Of a stretch of DNA of 64,000 nucleotides, positions 47,581 through 59,800 are shown one piece after another; position 1 is the first letter of the stretch; each line of letters starts with the position of its first letter. The notes beneath the pieces were generated by a model, which ran no database searches, was not told the DNA's origin, and was given only the letters and a program-made list of their open reading frames with translations. The position numbers and the translations under genes were made by a program. The stretch is from the NCBI GenBank assembly GCA_030685235.1, contig MU839100.1, positions 454,495-518,494 of the forward strand, written 5' to 3'. The DNA comes from Copromyces sp. CBS 386.78 (lineage: Eukaryota; Ascomycota; Sordariomycetes; Sordariales; Sordariaceae).

Positions 47581-48221
47581 TGTCGATGTCGGGTCTATTC
47601 GACGGGTTGTTGACATGCTTTTGGAGTATCCATCATGGCGTTAGGTGGAAAGCGTAAAAGATGCCGTATCGAATGAGGCTGAGGACATAGCGAATATATC
47701 TGCAGTTGTTTTCTGGCCCTCTGGGCTGCATCTCTCTGTTGATTATGTCTGACTGTTCCGAAAACGCCGGAGGTCAGGTCCCGAGTCGTTCTTGTCCGGG
47801 CCGTGAAAAGTTGAAGTGCACACAGGCCAAGTACCCCGCTTCGGCCCCGCCCACCTACCTAGGTGACCGGCAAGTGGAAACCAAAGGCAAGAGCCAGTAT
47901 GAGATGGATCACGAAATGATGGGAATGATGATAATGTGTATTGAGGGAGAGATCCAGCTAACTGAAGCTGGAGGGGATCACCAATTATATAGAACTGGTA
48001 ATAAAGAGGAAGGTCTGCAAAAGAGGGAATTCTAGGTATTGCCAGATCCGTTATTAAAGGAGGGTTGTAGGGCAAAGGCCCTATAGTACGAAAGGACTAG
48101 CGGTCTATATAGTAAACGGCCTAGAATCTTCTTATACACCCCCACAAACCTAATAAAAGGTAATTTATATACATATAAACTATTACAACTCCTTCTTCTT
48201 AGTATTTAACTAAAAAATATC
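47581..48221. other. 3' flank of the GH5 gene and border to the right repeat block
   Basis: GC-balanced sequence continues to about 48,040, then composition drops to AT-rich. A 109-codon plus frame at 47,706-48,035 has no features. The palindrome-like ACCTACCTAGGTGACC lies at 47,852-47,867. Confidence 0.5.
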
Positions 48222-48341
48222 TATCACGGGGCAAGGCGAACGTTAGGTATCTGTAAAGACATTCGTAATTGTACGAAGAAGAGGAAACTATCTGGGGGAG
48301 CCCTAATAGCCATCTATATATAATAAACATATAGCCCGTAC
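48222..48341 (-). repeat. First part of the 3' LTR of element B, cut by element A
   Basis: These 120 bases (starting TATCACGGGG, ending CCCGTAC) are repeated at once as the start of the full A LTR at 48,342, with about a dozen differences, all transitions. The last five bases, CGTAC (48,337-48,341), recur at 56,646-56,650 on the far side of A, where the interrupted LTR resumes. Confidence 0.88.
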
Positions 48342-48698
48342 TATCACGGGGCAAGGCGAACGTTAGGTATTTGTAAAGACATTTGTAATTGTACGAGGAA
48401 GAGGAAGCTATTTGGGGGAGCCCTGATGGCCATCTATATATAGTAAGTATGTGGCCCGTACAGCCTAATCATCCTATAGATTATCCTATGGATTATCCTA
48501 TAGGCTGGTGTAGTGTCTATAGCCTTAGCGATAGGGGTAGGCTAACAACCGTAGCTAGTTAGATATTAGATGCGTTTAGCCGCATTTATTGTATTAGGTC
48601 TTTACAACTAATTAGAATATGCTATTAACTTAATAATTATTACCGTAGTGAAGGTAGCGATATGGGACGGTTAGTTAATTATAGATAACTTTGTAATA
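48342..48698 (-). repeat. 3' LTR of element A
   Basis: The 357-base LTR starts TATCACGGGG and ends TTTGTAATA. The partner copy at 56,289-56,645 ends CCCTGTGACA, so the intact form was TGTCACGGGG to CCCTGTGACA with inverted ends. Confidence 0.9.
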
Positions 48699-49299
48699 TT
48701 TCCTTCGTTTAAAATACCTTTAGGGTGAAAATACTTCCCTTTTTAATTTCCTTTATAATATTTATTATTTACCTTTTTATATTATTTTTGCTTTCCTTTT
48801 TAGGCTATTGCCTTGCCTTCTTAGTAACGTAGTAATTGTTATATTATTAGTATTATTTTTTCCGGCGGTTGGTCCGTCCTAGCGGCCTTTTTTAGAGCTT
48901 TTTTAGCTTTGTAGCGACGTTTTTCGTCTACGATTTATTATAGTAATATTAATATATTTAGGTTATTATTATAAAATTTTTTGAGGTCGTTGATATAATA
49001 TTCTACGTCCTTCTATAGTTATTAAGTAGGATTATAAGGGCTTTTTTAAATTATTTAGTATTTTTATCTATTATTTTTTATATTGAAATGGTAATCGTCG
49101 ATAGTTTTATAGAATTATTCGATTATGTTTTTAGTATTATTTATTCGTTTTATAATTTGCCTATTATTTATTTGGATATTTTAAGTTTTGTTTTACCCGG
49201 GGATCCTTTAATAGTTTTAAGGTTTTATTATATTAATATAGAAAATACGGTTATATTTTATATTAATAAGGAGTTTTAATATAATATAGTAATTATTTG

Positions 49300-52200
49300 C
49301 CTTTATAATTTCGAAAGGCCTTTCCTATAGTAGCGTAAATTTAGTTTGCGGGCGGCCTAATATAAAGTTGGTTGTATTGAGTAAGATTTTATCGCTAATA
49401 TAGTATTTCGGCGTATTAAACCGTTTTTCGTTAGCAATTTCCTCGTACTATATTTGATTATTCTTAGTTATAGCGGTAATTTTGTCCAATATTATACTAA
49501 ACCGGCCGGCGATTTTATTAATTTTAAAGTGTTCTGCCTATTATATTTTAGAAAGTCTTAGTAGGTATAGTTGGGCGGGTTCGATTCCTATCCGAGGGTG
49601 AAAATTATAATTTGCGAAGAACGGGGATACGTTAGTACTATTTGAATATATATTATTGCCTACGAATTTTATTAGGGGTAATTAATCGATTTAATTATTT
49701 TGAGCTTAATTAATATAAATACGAAGGAAATACTTTAATTTAACGTTAATATATTTAGTTTAACTATTAATTTCTTTGTAGAAAGTTGATAATAGTTTTA
49801 GAGTAATTCCTAGCCTTTTAAATAGAGCCTTCTAAAGTTATAAAATAAATTGGGTATTACGATTGGAAACGATAGTGTCCGGTAGGCTATAAAGGGTGTA
49901 AATTTTTTCGATAAATTAATTAACGAATTTTTCTATAATTAATATTTTAATTAAAATATAGTACTTTATTTTCATTAAACGGTTTATTATTATAGCGATA
50001 TATTTATATTTTCGGCCTCCCCGGACGTAAGGTATTATAGGGGTGATATAGTCGATAACGATATCTTTCTATAGGGCGAAGGGTATTAGTAGAGGCTTTA
50101 AAAACCCTATTAGTATATATTATAATAGCTTTATTTTTATATATTAAAAGTAGGCTTTATAATAAGATTTAACGGCCTTTTTTATATTTAATTAATAAAA
50201 TAAGCGATTAAAGGTAGTAAACGTTTTATCCCGGCCTTAGTAATTTACTAGTGCGGGTTTGTAATATTTTCGTATAAAATATAATTATAGTACAGTATTT
50301 TCTAAGTCGACTATAAGCGTTAAGCGTTAGTATATTTTATTATTAATTGTATAGCATTTTATAAAAACTATTTTTCTTATATTTTTCTTTAGTATTTTAG
50401 GTTATATTCGACGGTTTTCGTCCGTAAGGGCGGTTATTAAATTTTGGTAGAAAATTATATTATAGTAGTTAACGTCGATTAATTTATTTATAAATAATTT
50501 TTCCGGGTTAAATTCGTAAGCGTAAATATAATTTACGAAAATAGAGGGGTCGAAAAGTACTTTATAGCGGGTTTTTAACTAGTTATCGTTTATATCCTTT
50601 AGTATATTTTCTAATTTCTTATTTAAGGCATTAAGATAGACTTGGAGAATACCCGGCCTATATTTAATAGTAAAGTTAAATTTAAATAGGAAATTGGATT
50701 ACTATATATATTGCAGCGTAAGTTTCTTATTTTCCGTAAAGGTTTATAGGCCCTTATAGTCGGTTAGGATTTTAAACGGTTTTTAGGCGCCCTACAATTC
50801 CGGTCCTTATTCCTCTAAGGTTTTGATAATTATAAATAATTTTTTATTATAAATATTATAATTATATTCTACGGCGGAATATTTCTATAAAAAATATATA
50901 ATTAAGCGTAAAATATTCTTATTGTCGTACTAGGATAATATATTATTTACGGCCTAATTAGAAGTATTAGTTTCGACTACGGTTAGGCGGGACTAGTTAT
51001 AAATTCGAAGGATAGGACCCGTAGTAAAGGCTTTCTTTAATTCTTCAAAAACTCTTTAATAGTCTTTTATCTAATACTATTCGGCTAATTTCTTTATAAG
51101 GTTATATAGCGGAATAGCTATAATCGAAAAATATTAGATAAAGTGCTAGTAGAAATTTGCAAATTCTAGGAACCTTTAGAATTAGTGTCGTAACTACGGG
51201 GCCTCCTATTTAATAATAGCTTTTACTTTCGCAAGGTCTATTTCTATACCCCTTAGTATAATAAAAAGGCTTAAATATTTCGTACGGGTAATATCGAATT
51301 CGTATTTATCGATATCTAATTGAAGGCTAACATTAATTATTCTTCTAAGGATTTCGTTTATATAGGCGGTATACTCCTCTACGTTTTTAGAGTAAACGAA
51401 GATATTATTTAAGTACGTTATTGCGTAAATATTTAGAATATTATATAGTATATTGTTAATATAATTTTAAAATATGCCGGGTATACCTTAGAGGCCGAAA
51501 GGAAGGACTAATAATTCGTAGAAATTAAAACGTATAATAAAAGCGGTTAATTATTTATAGCCTTCCTAAATACGGATTCGGTTAAAAGTAGCGATAATAT
51601 TTAATTTAGTAAAGATTTTAGCGCGGTAAATAATATTAAGAATTTCTTTAATTAATAGAAACGGGTATTATATTTTAAGTATAATATTATTAATATTATA
51701 ATAATCGATATAAATATAAATACCCCCGCTAAATTTATTTATAAGGAATAAGGGTAAAGTTGCTTAGGATTAGAAAGGTTTAATAAAACCGTTTTTTAAT
51801 TAACCGTCGATCTATTTTTTAATAATAGTTACTTCTATAAGTAAAACCGGTTAATAGTAGGCGTTTAGTAGTTTTTCCCTTAGCGTAAACTCGATTTTAT
51901 AGTCGTATATTCGATAAGGCGGAAGTTTATTCGCTTTTTTAATACGGAAAACGTTAATCCTTTTCTAATATTTGCGTAGGAATTTAAATCTAATTTCCTT
52001 ATTAATTTTCGGAAGTCGGTTAATTTTTTTATAGAACGTTAGTACGTTTTCCTCTATAATTTTTATAATAATAGCCTTATATATAAGTACGTTTATATCC
52101 AAATCGCTTGTAAGAATAGTAGTTCGGGCGATTTTAATAGCTATTAATTCTTTTTAATTTATATTCTTTGTATACGCGTCGATAAATTTATAAAGGCGCT

Positions 52201-53900
52201 TTAGGAAGTAGTCCTTATACTATTTGCTTTTACCGTTTATAATATTTTAGGCTATTTCTTTAGTAAAGTCGTTATAAATATTAATTTCGTAGAAGGCTGT
52301 TAATCGGTAAATTTCCGTATAATTCGTAAAGTAAGATTGTAAATTATACGTTTTATATAGGAAATTAAAGGCGGTAGTATTAATATTATATATATTTTAG
52401 GCGTTAATTTATCTTTCGATTATTCTAAACTACTTTATAATTAAATAAATAGTATTAGGGGAATTCTTTACGCCTTTTACCTTTCTATAAGGCGGCGCGG
52501 GTATAAAAGGTTCTATTACCTATTTTAGCACGTTATAATTTAATAAAACTACATTTCCGGTAAATCCTTTAATAGGAAGTTTGAAACAATATAAAAGGAA
52601 GTCGTAGCAATACGGCTACGCCCCCTATTTTAAATAAAAATTCTTATTAGTTTTATAAAATTTATAAAGGTTGTAAGCTTTACCTTTAGGGTAGTTTTTA
52701 TAGGGTTCGCGATAGGGGGGCGGAGCGGAAATAGAATTATTTTTTAATAGTAATTCTAGTATTTGAATATCGTTACGTTCCGGTCCTTTATAGGGGATAC
52801 GGTCTTAAAACTATAATAGCCTTAGTATATTTTAACGAAACTCCTATTAGTATAGGAGCGGTATGGAATTAGAATCGGCCTCTAATAATAATTCTAGATT
52901 TTAATAATAGCAATCTACCCTACCAGTAGTCTTATCGATACTCCTATCGGTAGTCCCGGAGTAGTATTTTAGATTTTAAAGTTCTTTTGAATTTTAGTAA
53001 TAGTAATCTACTCTACTAATAATCTTATCGATATTCCTATCAATAGTCCCGGGGTAGTATTCTAGATTTTAAAGTTCTCTTAAATTCTAATAAAATAGTA
53101 GTCGATCTTTTAAAATCTAATATTCTATTGGACTTTAGCGAAGTAGTAGCCTTAGTAATTAAATATCGCTACGTATAGGTTCCTTTGTAGGGATTAGGTA
53201 TTAATCCCTTAAAATCCAATATTTTAATAAATTCTAGTAAGGTAGTAGCTTCGGTAGTTAAATATCGTTACGTATAAGTCCTTCCGTAAGGATTAGAATT
53301 AAACGATTTATCAGACCGCCTTTTATCCAATTAATATAATTATTTATTTTAGGTAAAAGCCCTAGTATTTTCGGGATATTTAATAATACTCTTTTATCCC
53401 GTTTATTTACCGTCGCCGTATAAAATTAATAACGTAAATTGTTAGGAGAGCGGTTTTATATATTAGGAGTATTTTATAGGGAAATGGGGAAATCCGATAG
53501 GAAATATCGGTTAACGTATCGATTAGTAAATTAGACCTTCCTTTCTATTTAAGAAATATACGGCTTATATTTCCTAAATTAAAGTAATTTTAAAATAATA
53601 GAATGGTTAGGGGAGATATTATAAATTAGGAACGTAATATTTTCTAAATAATAACTAATATAAAAGTTTGTTATAAATCCTTTAATAATAAGCCCTTTTA
53701 TAATACTATTAACGAAAATTAACTTCTTAAATTCTAAAAATTTAAATATAATAAATCCGTTTTTCCTTACAAAAGAACGGTCGATAAAAATAAATATTGT
53801 ATAACCGCTATCGACGAAAATTATATAATAAATTTTATATAGTCCGAAGGATAAATAAGAAGAAAGGAATAATAAATTTTAATAGAAACTATTTAGTAAA
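49300..53900 (-). pseudogene. pol of element A (protease, RT, RNase H, integrase), RIP-decayed
   Basis: The minus strand gives the protease VDSGY at 53,801-53,815 (catalytic Asp-Ser-Gly kept), RT blocks AITYLNNIFVYSKNVEEY and QLDIDKYEFDITRTKYL at about 51,430-51,280, and the integrase C-terminal barrel (GRPQTKF-like, RPFEIIKANN) at about 49,380-49,290. The RT catalytic Asp pair is Asn-Asn at 51,404-51,409. Short plus-strand frames here (for example 49,088-49,279) are shadows. Confidence 0.7.
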
Positions 53901-53999
53901 TTAATAATAATTATTTCTAAATTTTTGAATAGTTCCTTCCTTCTTCTTATAGACCTTTTTCGCCCTTATAAGCGACTATTTATAGGGTTTAATTATTTC

Positions 54000-55060
54000 C
54001 TTAATTATTACTTACATTATTATTATAATATTCCTTACCTTCGTTTTCTTTTCTAACGTTTATAGTATAAAAATTTATATTATTATTATATCCCTACTAG
54101 CCGGCCGCCAGAGGGTTAATATTAGTATTACTATTATTATTAGTATTCCTAGTATTTTAACCGGAACTTCCGCCTCTCCGGCCTCCTTTACTTCCTTTTC
54201 GGCTACTTCAACCTCTTTTATTACTTCTTCAGCCCCCCTTATTATTAATTTAGGGGTTGCAATCGCTATAATTAATACTATTACGGCAATTCTTTATAAT
54301 ATACCCTTTTTTTCTATATTTATAATATAGGTTATTTTTATTCTAATATTTAATAACGTTACTATAAACGGTATATAAAATATAAATAGCATTAAAGTTT
54401 ATAATATTATTTCTTTTATTAACGGTCTTTCCCGAATTATTATTAGAATTCGAATTAGAAGTTTTATTGGTAGCAAATTTAGATTTATAGTCGTCGTTTT
54501 TAATATTGTGCGCGAAATTGTAGTAGAATAATAATTATTCTTTAAAATTATTTTCAGTAGGGAGGGTTCGTTAATAAATAAAGGAAGTACGGAGTTTTTA
54601 AGAGATTTTGTTCTATAGGTAATATATTTTTATAATATTATTTAAATTATAGCGGTTAGCGGTTTTAACGTACTCCGTTTTAAAGTCGGCGAAGAAACGG
54701 TTTTCCTATTTAAATTCGTTAAATTTACGGGCGGTATCTAAGCGTAAATCCGTATTATCGTAACGAGTATCTAAGAAGGATAAAAATTCGATACTTATTT
54801 TCTATTATTAAACTTCGGGATTATTAGGGTTTATAAGGATTTTCTAAATATCTTTATCGATTAAAGTGGCTACTTTAGGGCTAAGTAAGTAATTTGTATA
54901 AACGATTTTAATTTTTTCGTTAGGGAACTTAATAGTATTTAAGGTTTAAATAGAAAGGATGCGGCCCTTTTACATTAAATACGCTTTATTACATTTAATG
55001 TAATCTTTTTAAGTAGCCGCGAAGGGTTTGGGGTTTGGGAAGAGCGGCTTCCGGTACCCT
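54000..55060 (-). pseudogene. gag of element A, RIP-decayed
   Basis: The zinc knuckle lies at 54,286-54,327 on the minus strand (YYKYRKKGYIIKNC) with C-x2-C-x4-H-x4-C spacing. Two Cys and the His are Tyr and the last Cys is kept. A Glu/Ala/Pro-rich tail follows at about 54,250-54,130. Capsid sequence lies towards 55.0 kb. Confidence 0.6.
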
Positions 55061-55082
55061 ACTATACTTATACTACCGTCTA

Positions 55083-55551
55083 TTGAGTTGGGGCGTTTTG
55101 TCAGAATAGATATTGAGATACTTGTGGAGCTGGGACACTGAGGAGCGGATCTGCTCCAGGGCTAAACAGGGTTGAAGATGGAAAAGCATAAGAAAGATGG
55201 CATCCCCTTTCAAACCAGAAGAAACGAAGCAAGCAGAGAACAACGAATTAAACACCAACATTCTTAAAATCTTTACAATACTCCTTTTTGAAATCTTTGA
55301 TCGCATTCGTGGAGTACCTTCTATCTTCTTTGACACCGGCCTCCAGATCCGCACCTCGCTATCTTGAAAAAAGCATAGAAGTAAAGCTCTACTTCACCTT
55401 CTATCTTTCCTTTTAGTAGTTTTATAGCTGTGATTTAACAACTCTATCCAATTCTACGGACAAGATCATCAGCTCTGGATCTGCTCCTCGCCATACAAGT
55501 TTGTGTGGTGTAGCCCCGTTCCTTTGTTGGTGTGGTTTTGCTCCATTTCAC
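55083..55551. mobile_element. 469-base unmutated insertion in element A, probable non-autonomous DNA transposon
   Basis: The insertion is present in A but absent at the matching point of sister B (about 63,760), where CCGTCTATAGTAATTT is continuous. It is flanked by TA (55,081-55,082 and 55,552-55,553; CTA is also possible). It is GC-normal with many CA/TG sites inside RIPed DNA. The ends show weak inverted similarity (TTGAGTTGGGGC against GTGAAATGGAGC), with a second pair further in (GAGGAGCGGATC against GAGGAGCAGATC). The size and TA target suggest a Tc1/mariner-type MITE. The 93-codon minus frame inside (55,073-55,354) has no recognisable features. Confidence 0.6.
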
Positions 55552-56288
55552 TATAGTAGTTTAAGCGTTATAATAATTTTATTAATTTATAGTAAAAATA
55601 ATTTACGCTTCTTAGGCGAAGTTTCGTACGTTATTAAATTCGGTATAAGCTTAATAAAGTTCTTCCTAAATTTAATAAAGGTCCTTTAAAATTTATTTAC
55701 GCTCGTTAAAAATATTAATGTATTATTCTTTTTTAAATTAAAATTTAAATTAAAAATTCTGAAATTCTTTAGTAATAGTAGTAAAATAATAATTAAATAT
55801 TTTAATTATTCGGGTAATAAGGTTGATAATTATTTAAAATATTCCTCCTTCGGTTAAATTGAGAGAATTAATAAGGGTACTATTGTAAATAGGTTTGGCT
55901 TTTGCCGAATATTGAATAATAATTATAATAAAAGTTGTAACTGTATTAATACGAAGGAGGCCGCTTAAAGTTATTAAGTAGATTTTTTCGTTAGTAGGGG
56001 GGGTTAGAGTTTTCTATTAGTACTCCTAAACTTTCCGGCTCTTCGGTATAGTTTAGTACGTTGGGTACTTCGATATCGTTATTTATAATATATCCTAGTA
56101 ATTAGGTTTACTACGGGGCGTTTAGGAGGATACCCTCGTTTATAATAATATTATTGTTATTTGGAGTTATAAATTCGGGTTTTCGTAACCTCCTATTCTT
56201 TAACAATTAGTAGCGTTGCTTAATTGTATTAAATAATATACGTTTAAAAAGATATATATTTGTCGCGTAATAATTAAATATAATTAAC

Positions 56289-56645
56289 TATTATAGGGTA
56301 AGGCGAACGTTAGGTATTTATAAAGATATTTATAATTGTATAAGGAAGAGGAAGCTATTTAGGGGAGCTTTGATAGCTATTTATATATAGTGAGTATATA
56401 GCCTATATAGCCTAATTATCTTATAAATTATCCTATAGATTATCCTATAAGCTAGTATAGTTTGTGTAGCCTTGGCGATAGGGGTAGGTTGATAACCGTA
56501 GTTAGTTAGATGTTAGATGCGTTTAGCCGTATTTGTTGTATTGGGTCTCTATAGCTAATTAGAGTATGCTATTAACCCGGCAACTATTGCCGTGGTGAAG
56601 GTAGCGATATAGGACGGTTAGTCAGTCACAGATAACCCTGTGACA
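56289..56645 (-). repeat. 5' LTR of element A, outer end little mutated
   Basis: The 357-base LTR starts TATTATAGGG and ends CCCTGTGACA. The last 100 bases retain CA and TG sites that are TA in the 3' LTR. Confidence 0.9.
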
Positions 56646-56650
56646 CGTAC

Positions 56651-56875
56651 AGCCTAATCGTTCTATAGATCATCCTATAAATTAGTATAGTCTATATAAT
56701 TTTAGCGATAGGGGTAGGCTAACAACCGTAGCCAATTAAATATCAAATACGTTTAGCCGCATCTACTATACTAGGTCTCTATAGCTAATTAGAATATACT
56801 ATTAACCCGGTAACTATTACTATAGTAAAAGTAGCGATATAGGACGGTTAGTTAATTATAAATAACCTTATAATA
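56651..56875 (-). repeat. Remaining part of the 3' LTR of element B
   Basis: It follows CGTAC (56,646-56,650) and starts AGCCTAATCG, which matches the A LTR from base 121 onward (AGCCTAATCATCC at 48,462) through to the TATAATA end. With 48,222-48,341 it makes a 345-base LTR; the 12-base shortfall against A is one fewer copy of a short ATTATCCTATGG repeat. Confidence 0.88.
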
Positions 56876-59800
56876 TTTCTCTCGCTTAAAATACCCCTAG
56901 GGTAAAAAATTTGATATACTTCCCTTTTTAATCTCCTCTATAATATTTATTACTTACCCTTTTATATTATTTTTATTTTCCTTTTTAAGCTACTACTTTA
57001 CCCTCTTAGTAACGGGGTAATCGCCGTACTACTAGTATTATATTTATTTTTCCCAGCGGTTAGTCTATTTTAACGGCCTTTTCTAAAGCCTTCTTAATTC
57101 TATAGCAACGTTTTTCGTTCGCAATCTATCGTAATAATATTAGTATATTTAGGTTATTATTGTAAAATTTTCTAAAGTTGTCGATATAATATTCTACGTC
57201 CTTCTATAATTATTAAGTAGGATTATAAGAGCTTCCCTAAATTACTTAATACTCCTATCTACTATTTTCTATATTAAAATAATAATCGTCGATAATTTTA
57301 TAGAATTATTCGACTATATCCTTAGCGTTATTTATCCGTTTTATAATCCGCCCGTTATTTATTCGGATATTTTAGATTTTATTTTACTCGGAGATCCCTT
57401 AATAGTTTTAAAATTTTATTATACTAATATAGAAAGTACGGCTATACTTTATATTAATAAGGAATTTTAATATAATATAGTAACTATTTATTTTTATAAT
57501 TTCGAAAAGCTCTTCCTATAGTAGCGTAAATTTAGTTTGCGGGCAGCCTAATACGAAATTAATTATATTAAATAAAATCTTATTACTAATATAGTATTTC
57601 GGCGTATTAAACTATTTTTCGTTAGTAATTTCCTCGTACTATATTTAATTACTCCTAATTATAATAGTGATTTTATTTAATATTATATTAAACTAATCGG
57701 CGATTTTATTAATTTTAAAATATTCCGCCTACTATACTTTAAAAAGTTTTAATAAATATAATTAGGCGGGCTTAATTCCTATCTAAAAGTAAAAACTATA
57801 ATTTACGAAGAACGGGGATACGCCGGTACTATTTAAATATATATTATTATTTATAAATTCTATTAGGGGTAGCTAATCGACTTAATCGTCCTAAGCCTAA
57901 TTAATATAAGTATAAAAGAAATATTCTAATTTAACGTTAATACATTCAGTCTAACTATTAATTTCTTTATAGAAAATTATTAATAGCTTTAAAGTAATTC
58001 CTAACCTTTTAAATAGAGCCTTCCAAAGTTATAAAACGAAGTAAATATTACGATTGGAAATAATAGTATCCAATAAATTATAAAGGGCGTAAATTTTCTC
58101 AATAAATCGATTAACGAACTCCTCTATAATTAATATTTTAATTAAAATATAGTACTTTATTTTCATTAAATAATTTATTATTATAGTAATATATTTATAT
58201 TTTCGGCCTCCCCGGACGTAAGGCGTTATAAGGGTAATATAATCGATAGCGATATCCTTCTATAAGGCGAAGGGTATTAGTAAAGGCTTTAAAAACTCCG
58301 CTAATATACGTTATAACGGCTTCGTCTTTATATATTAGAAATAAACTTTATAATAAATTTTAACGGCTTTATCTATATTTAATTAGTAAAATAAATAATT
58401 AAAGGTAGTAAACGTTTTATCCCAGCCTTAATAGCTTACTAGTATAAGTTCGTAATATTTTTATATAAAATACAATTATAATACAATATCTTTTAAGTCG
58501 ATTATAAACGTTAAATATTAATATACTTTACCGTTAATTGCGTAGTATTCTATAAAAACTATTTTTCTTATACTTTTCTTTAGTACTTTAAATTATATTT
58601 AATAATTTTCGTCCGTAAGGGCGGCTATTAAATCTTAATAAAAAATTAAATTATAATAACTAGCGTCAATTAATTTATTTATAAATAATTCTTCTAAATT
58701 AAATTTATAAATATAAATATAATTTACGAAAATAGAAGGGTCGAAAAGTATTTTATAGCGAGCTTTTAACTAATTATTATTTATATCCTTCGGTATATCT
58801 TCTAATTTCCTATTTAGAATATTAGAACGGATTTAGAGAGTACCCGGCCTATATTTAATAATAAAGTTAAATTTAAATAGGAAATTAGACTACTATATAT
58901 ATTACAATATAAATTTCTTATTTTCTATAAAGGTTTATAAGCTTTTATAGTCGGTTAGGATTTTAAATAGTTTTTAGGCGCCCTACAATTCTAGTCCTTA
59001 TTCCTCTAAAGTTTTAATAATTATAAATAATTTTTTATTATAAATATTATAATTATATTCTATAGCGGAATATTTCTATAAAAAATATACGATTAAACGT
59101 AAAATATTTTCGTCGTCGTATTAAAATAGTATATTACTTACAGCCTAATTAGAAGTATCGGTTTCAATTACGGTTAGGCGGGACCAATTATAAATTCGAA
59201 GGACAGGACCCATAGTAAAAACTTTCTTTAATTTTTCAAAAACTTTTTAATAATCTTTTATTTAGCGCTATTCGGCTAATTTCTTCGGAAAATCGTATAA
59301 CGGAGTAATTATAATGGAAAAATATTAAATAAAGCGCCGGTAAAAATTTATAAATCCTAAAAACTTTTAGAACTAGCGTTTTAATTATAAGGCCTCCTAT
59401 TTAATAATAGTTTTTACCTTCGTAAAGTCTATTTCTATACCTCTTAATATAATAAAAAGGCCTAAATATTTTATACGGGTAATATTAAGAGAAAGTCTTT
59501 TCGCACCGTAGCAAATGTCTTTTCGCACTGTAATTAAAAAAGGCTTTTAGAGGTAACTTAGCCAAATTAAGGCCGTAGCATATAAAAAGTACATCGGAAT
59601 TTTTATTTATTTTTCTTGTATAATATGATGTGTTGAGCGTATTTAGGCGCCCTCTATAGCCCTTAGTATACAATAAAAGAAGAAAAAACTATTTATTTAC
59701 TTTAGATTTAGAATATTTGAATTGAGTCTTTCCTTTAGATAAATGTATTTATGGCAATTGGACTATAAAATAGAGTAGAAAATTACAAAAATTCTGATAT

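Larger units (their letters stand above)
48342..56645 (-). mobile_element. Ty3/gypsy LTR retrotransposon A, inserted in the LTR of sister element B
   Basis: A is 8,304 bases with two 357-base LTRs (48,342-48,698 and 56,289-56,645) and a CGTAC target duplication. Coding is on the minus strand: gag (about 55.05-54.1 kb), protease (53.9-53.7), RT and RNase H (about 52.3-50.6), integrase (50.5-49.3). It contains a 469-base foreign insertion upstream of gag. It is RIPed but less so than B: the protease keeps Asp-Ser-Gly (53,804-53,812) and the zinc knuckle keeps its last Cys, whereas the RT box is Tyr-Leu-Asn-Asn (51,404-51,415). Confidence 0.92.

Noticed and set aside
48222..48461. Two adjacent 120-base units considered as a tandem repeat
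   Set aside because: They are explained by insertion of element A into the LTR of B with a CGTAC duplication.
49088..49279. 63-codon plus-strand ORF rich in Ile/Phe/Tyr
   Set aside because: It is a chance frame on the non-coding strand of element A, with a similar broken frame in B.
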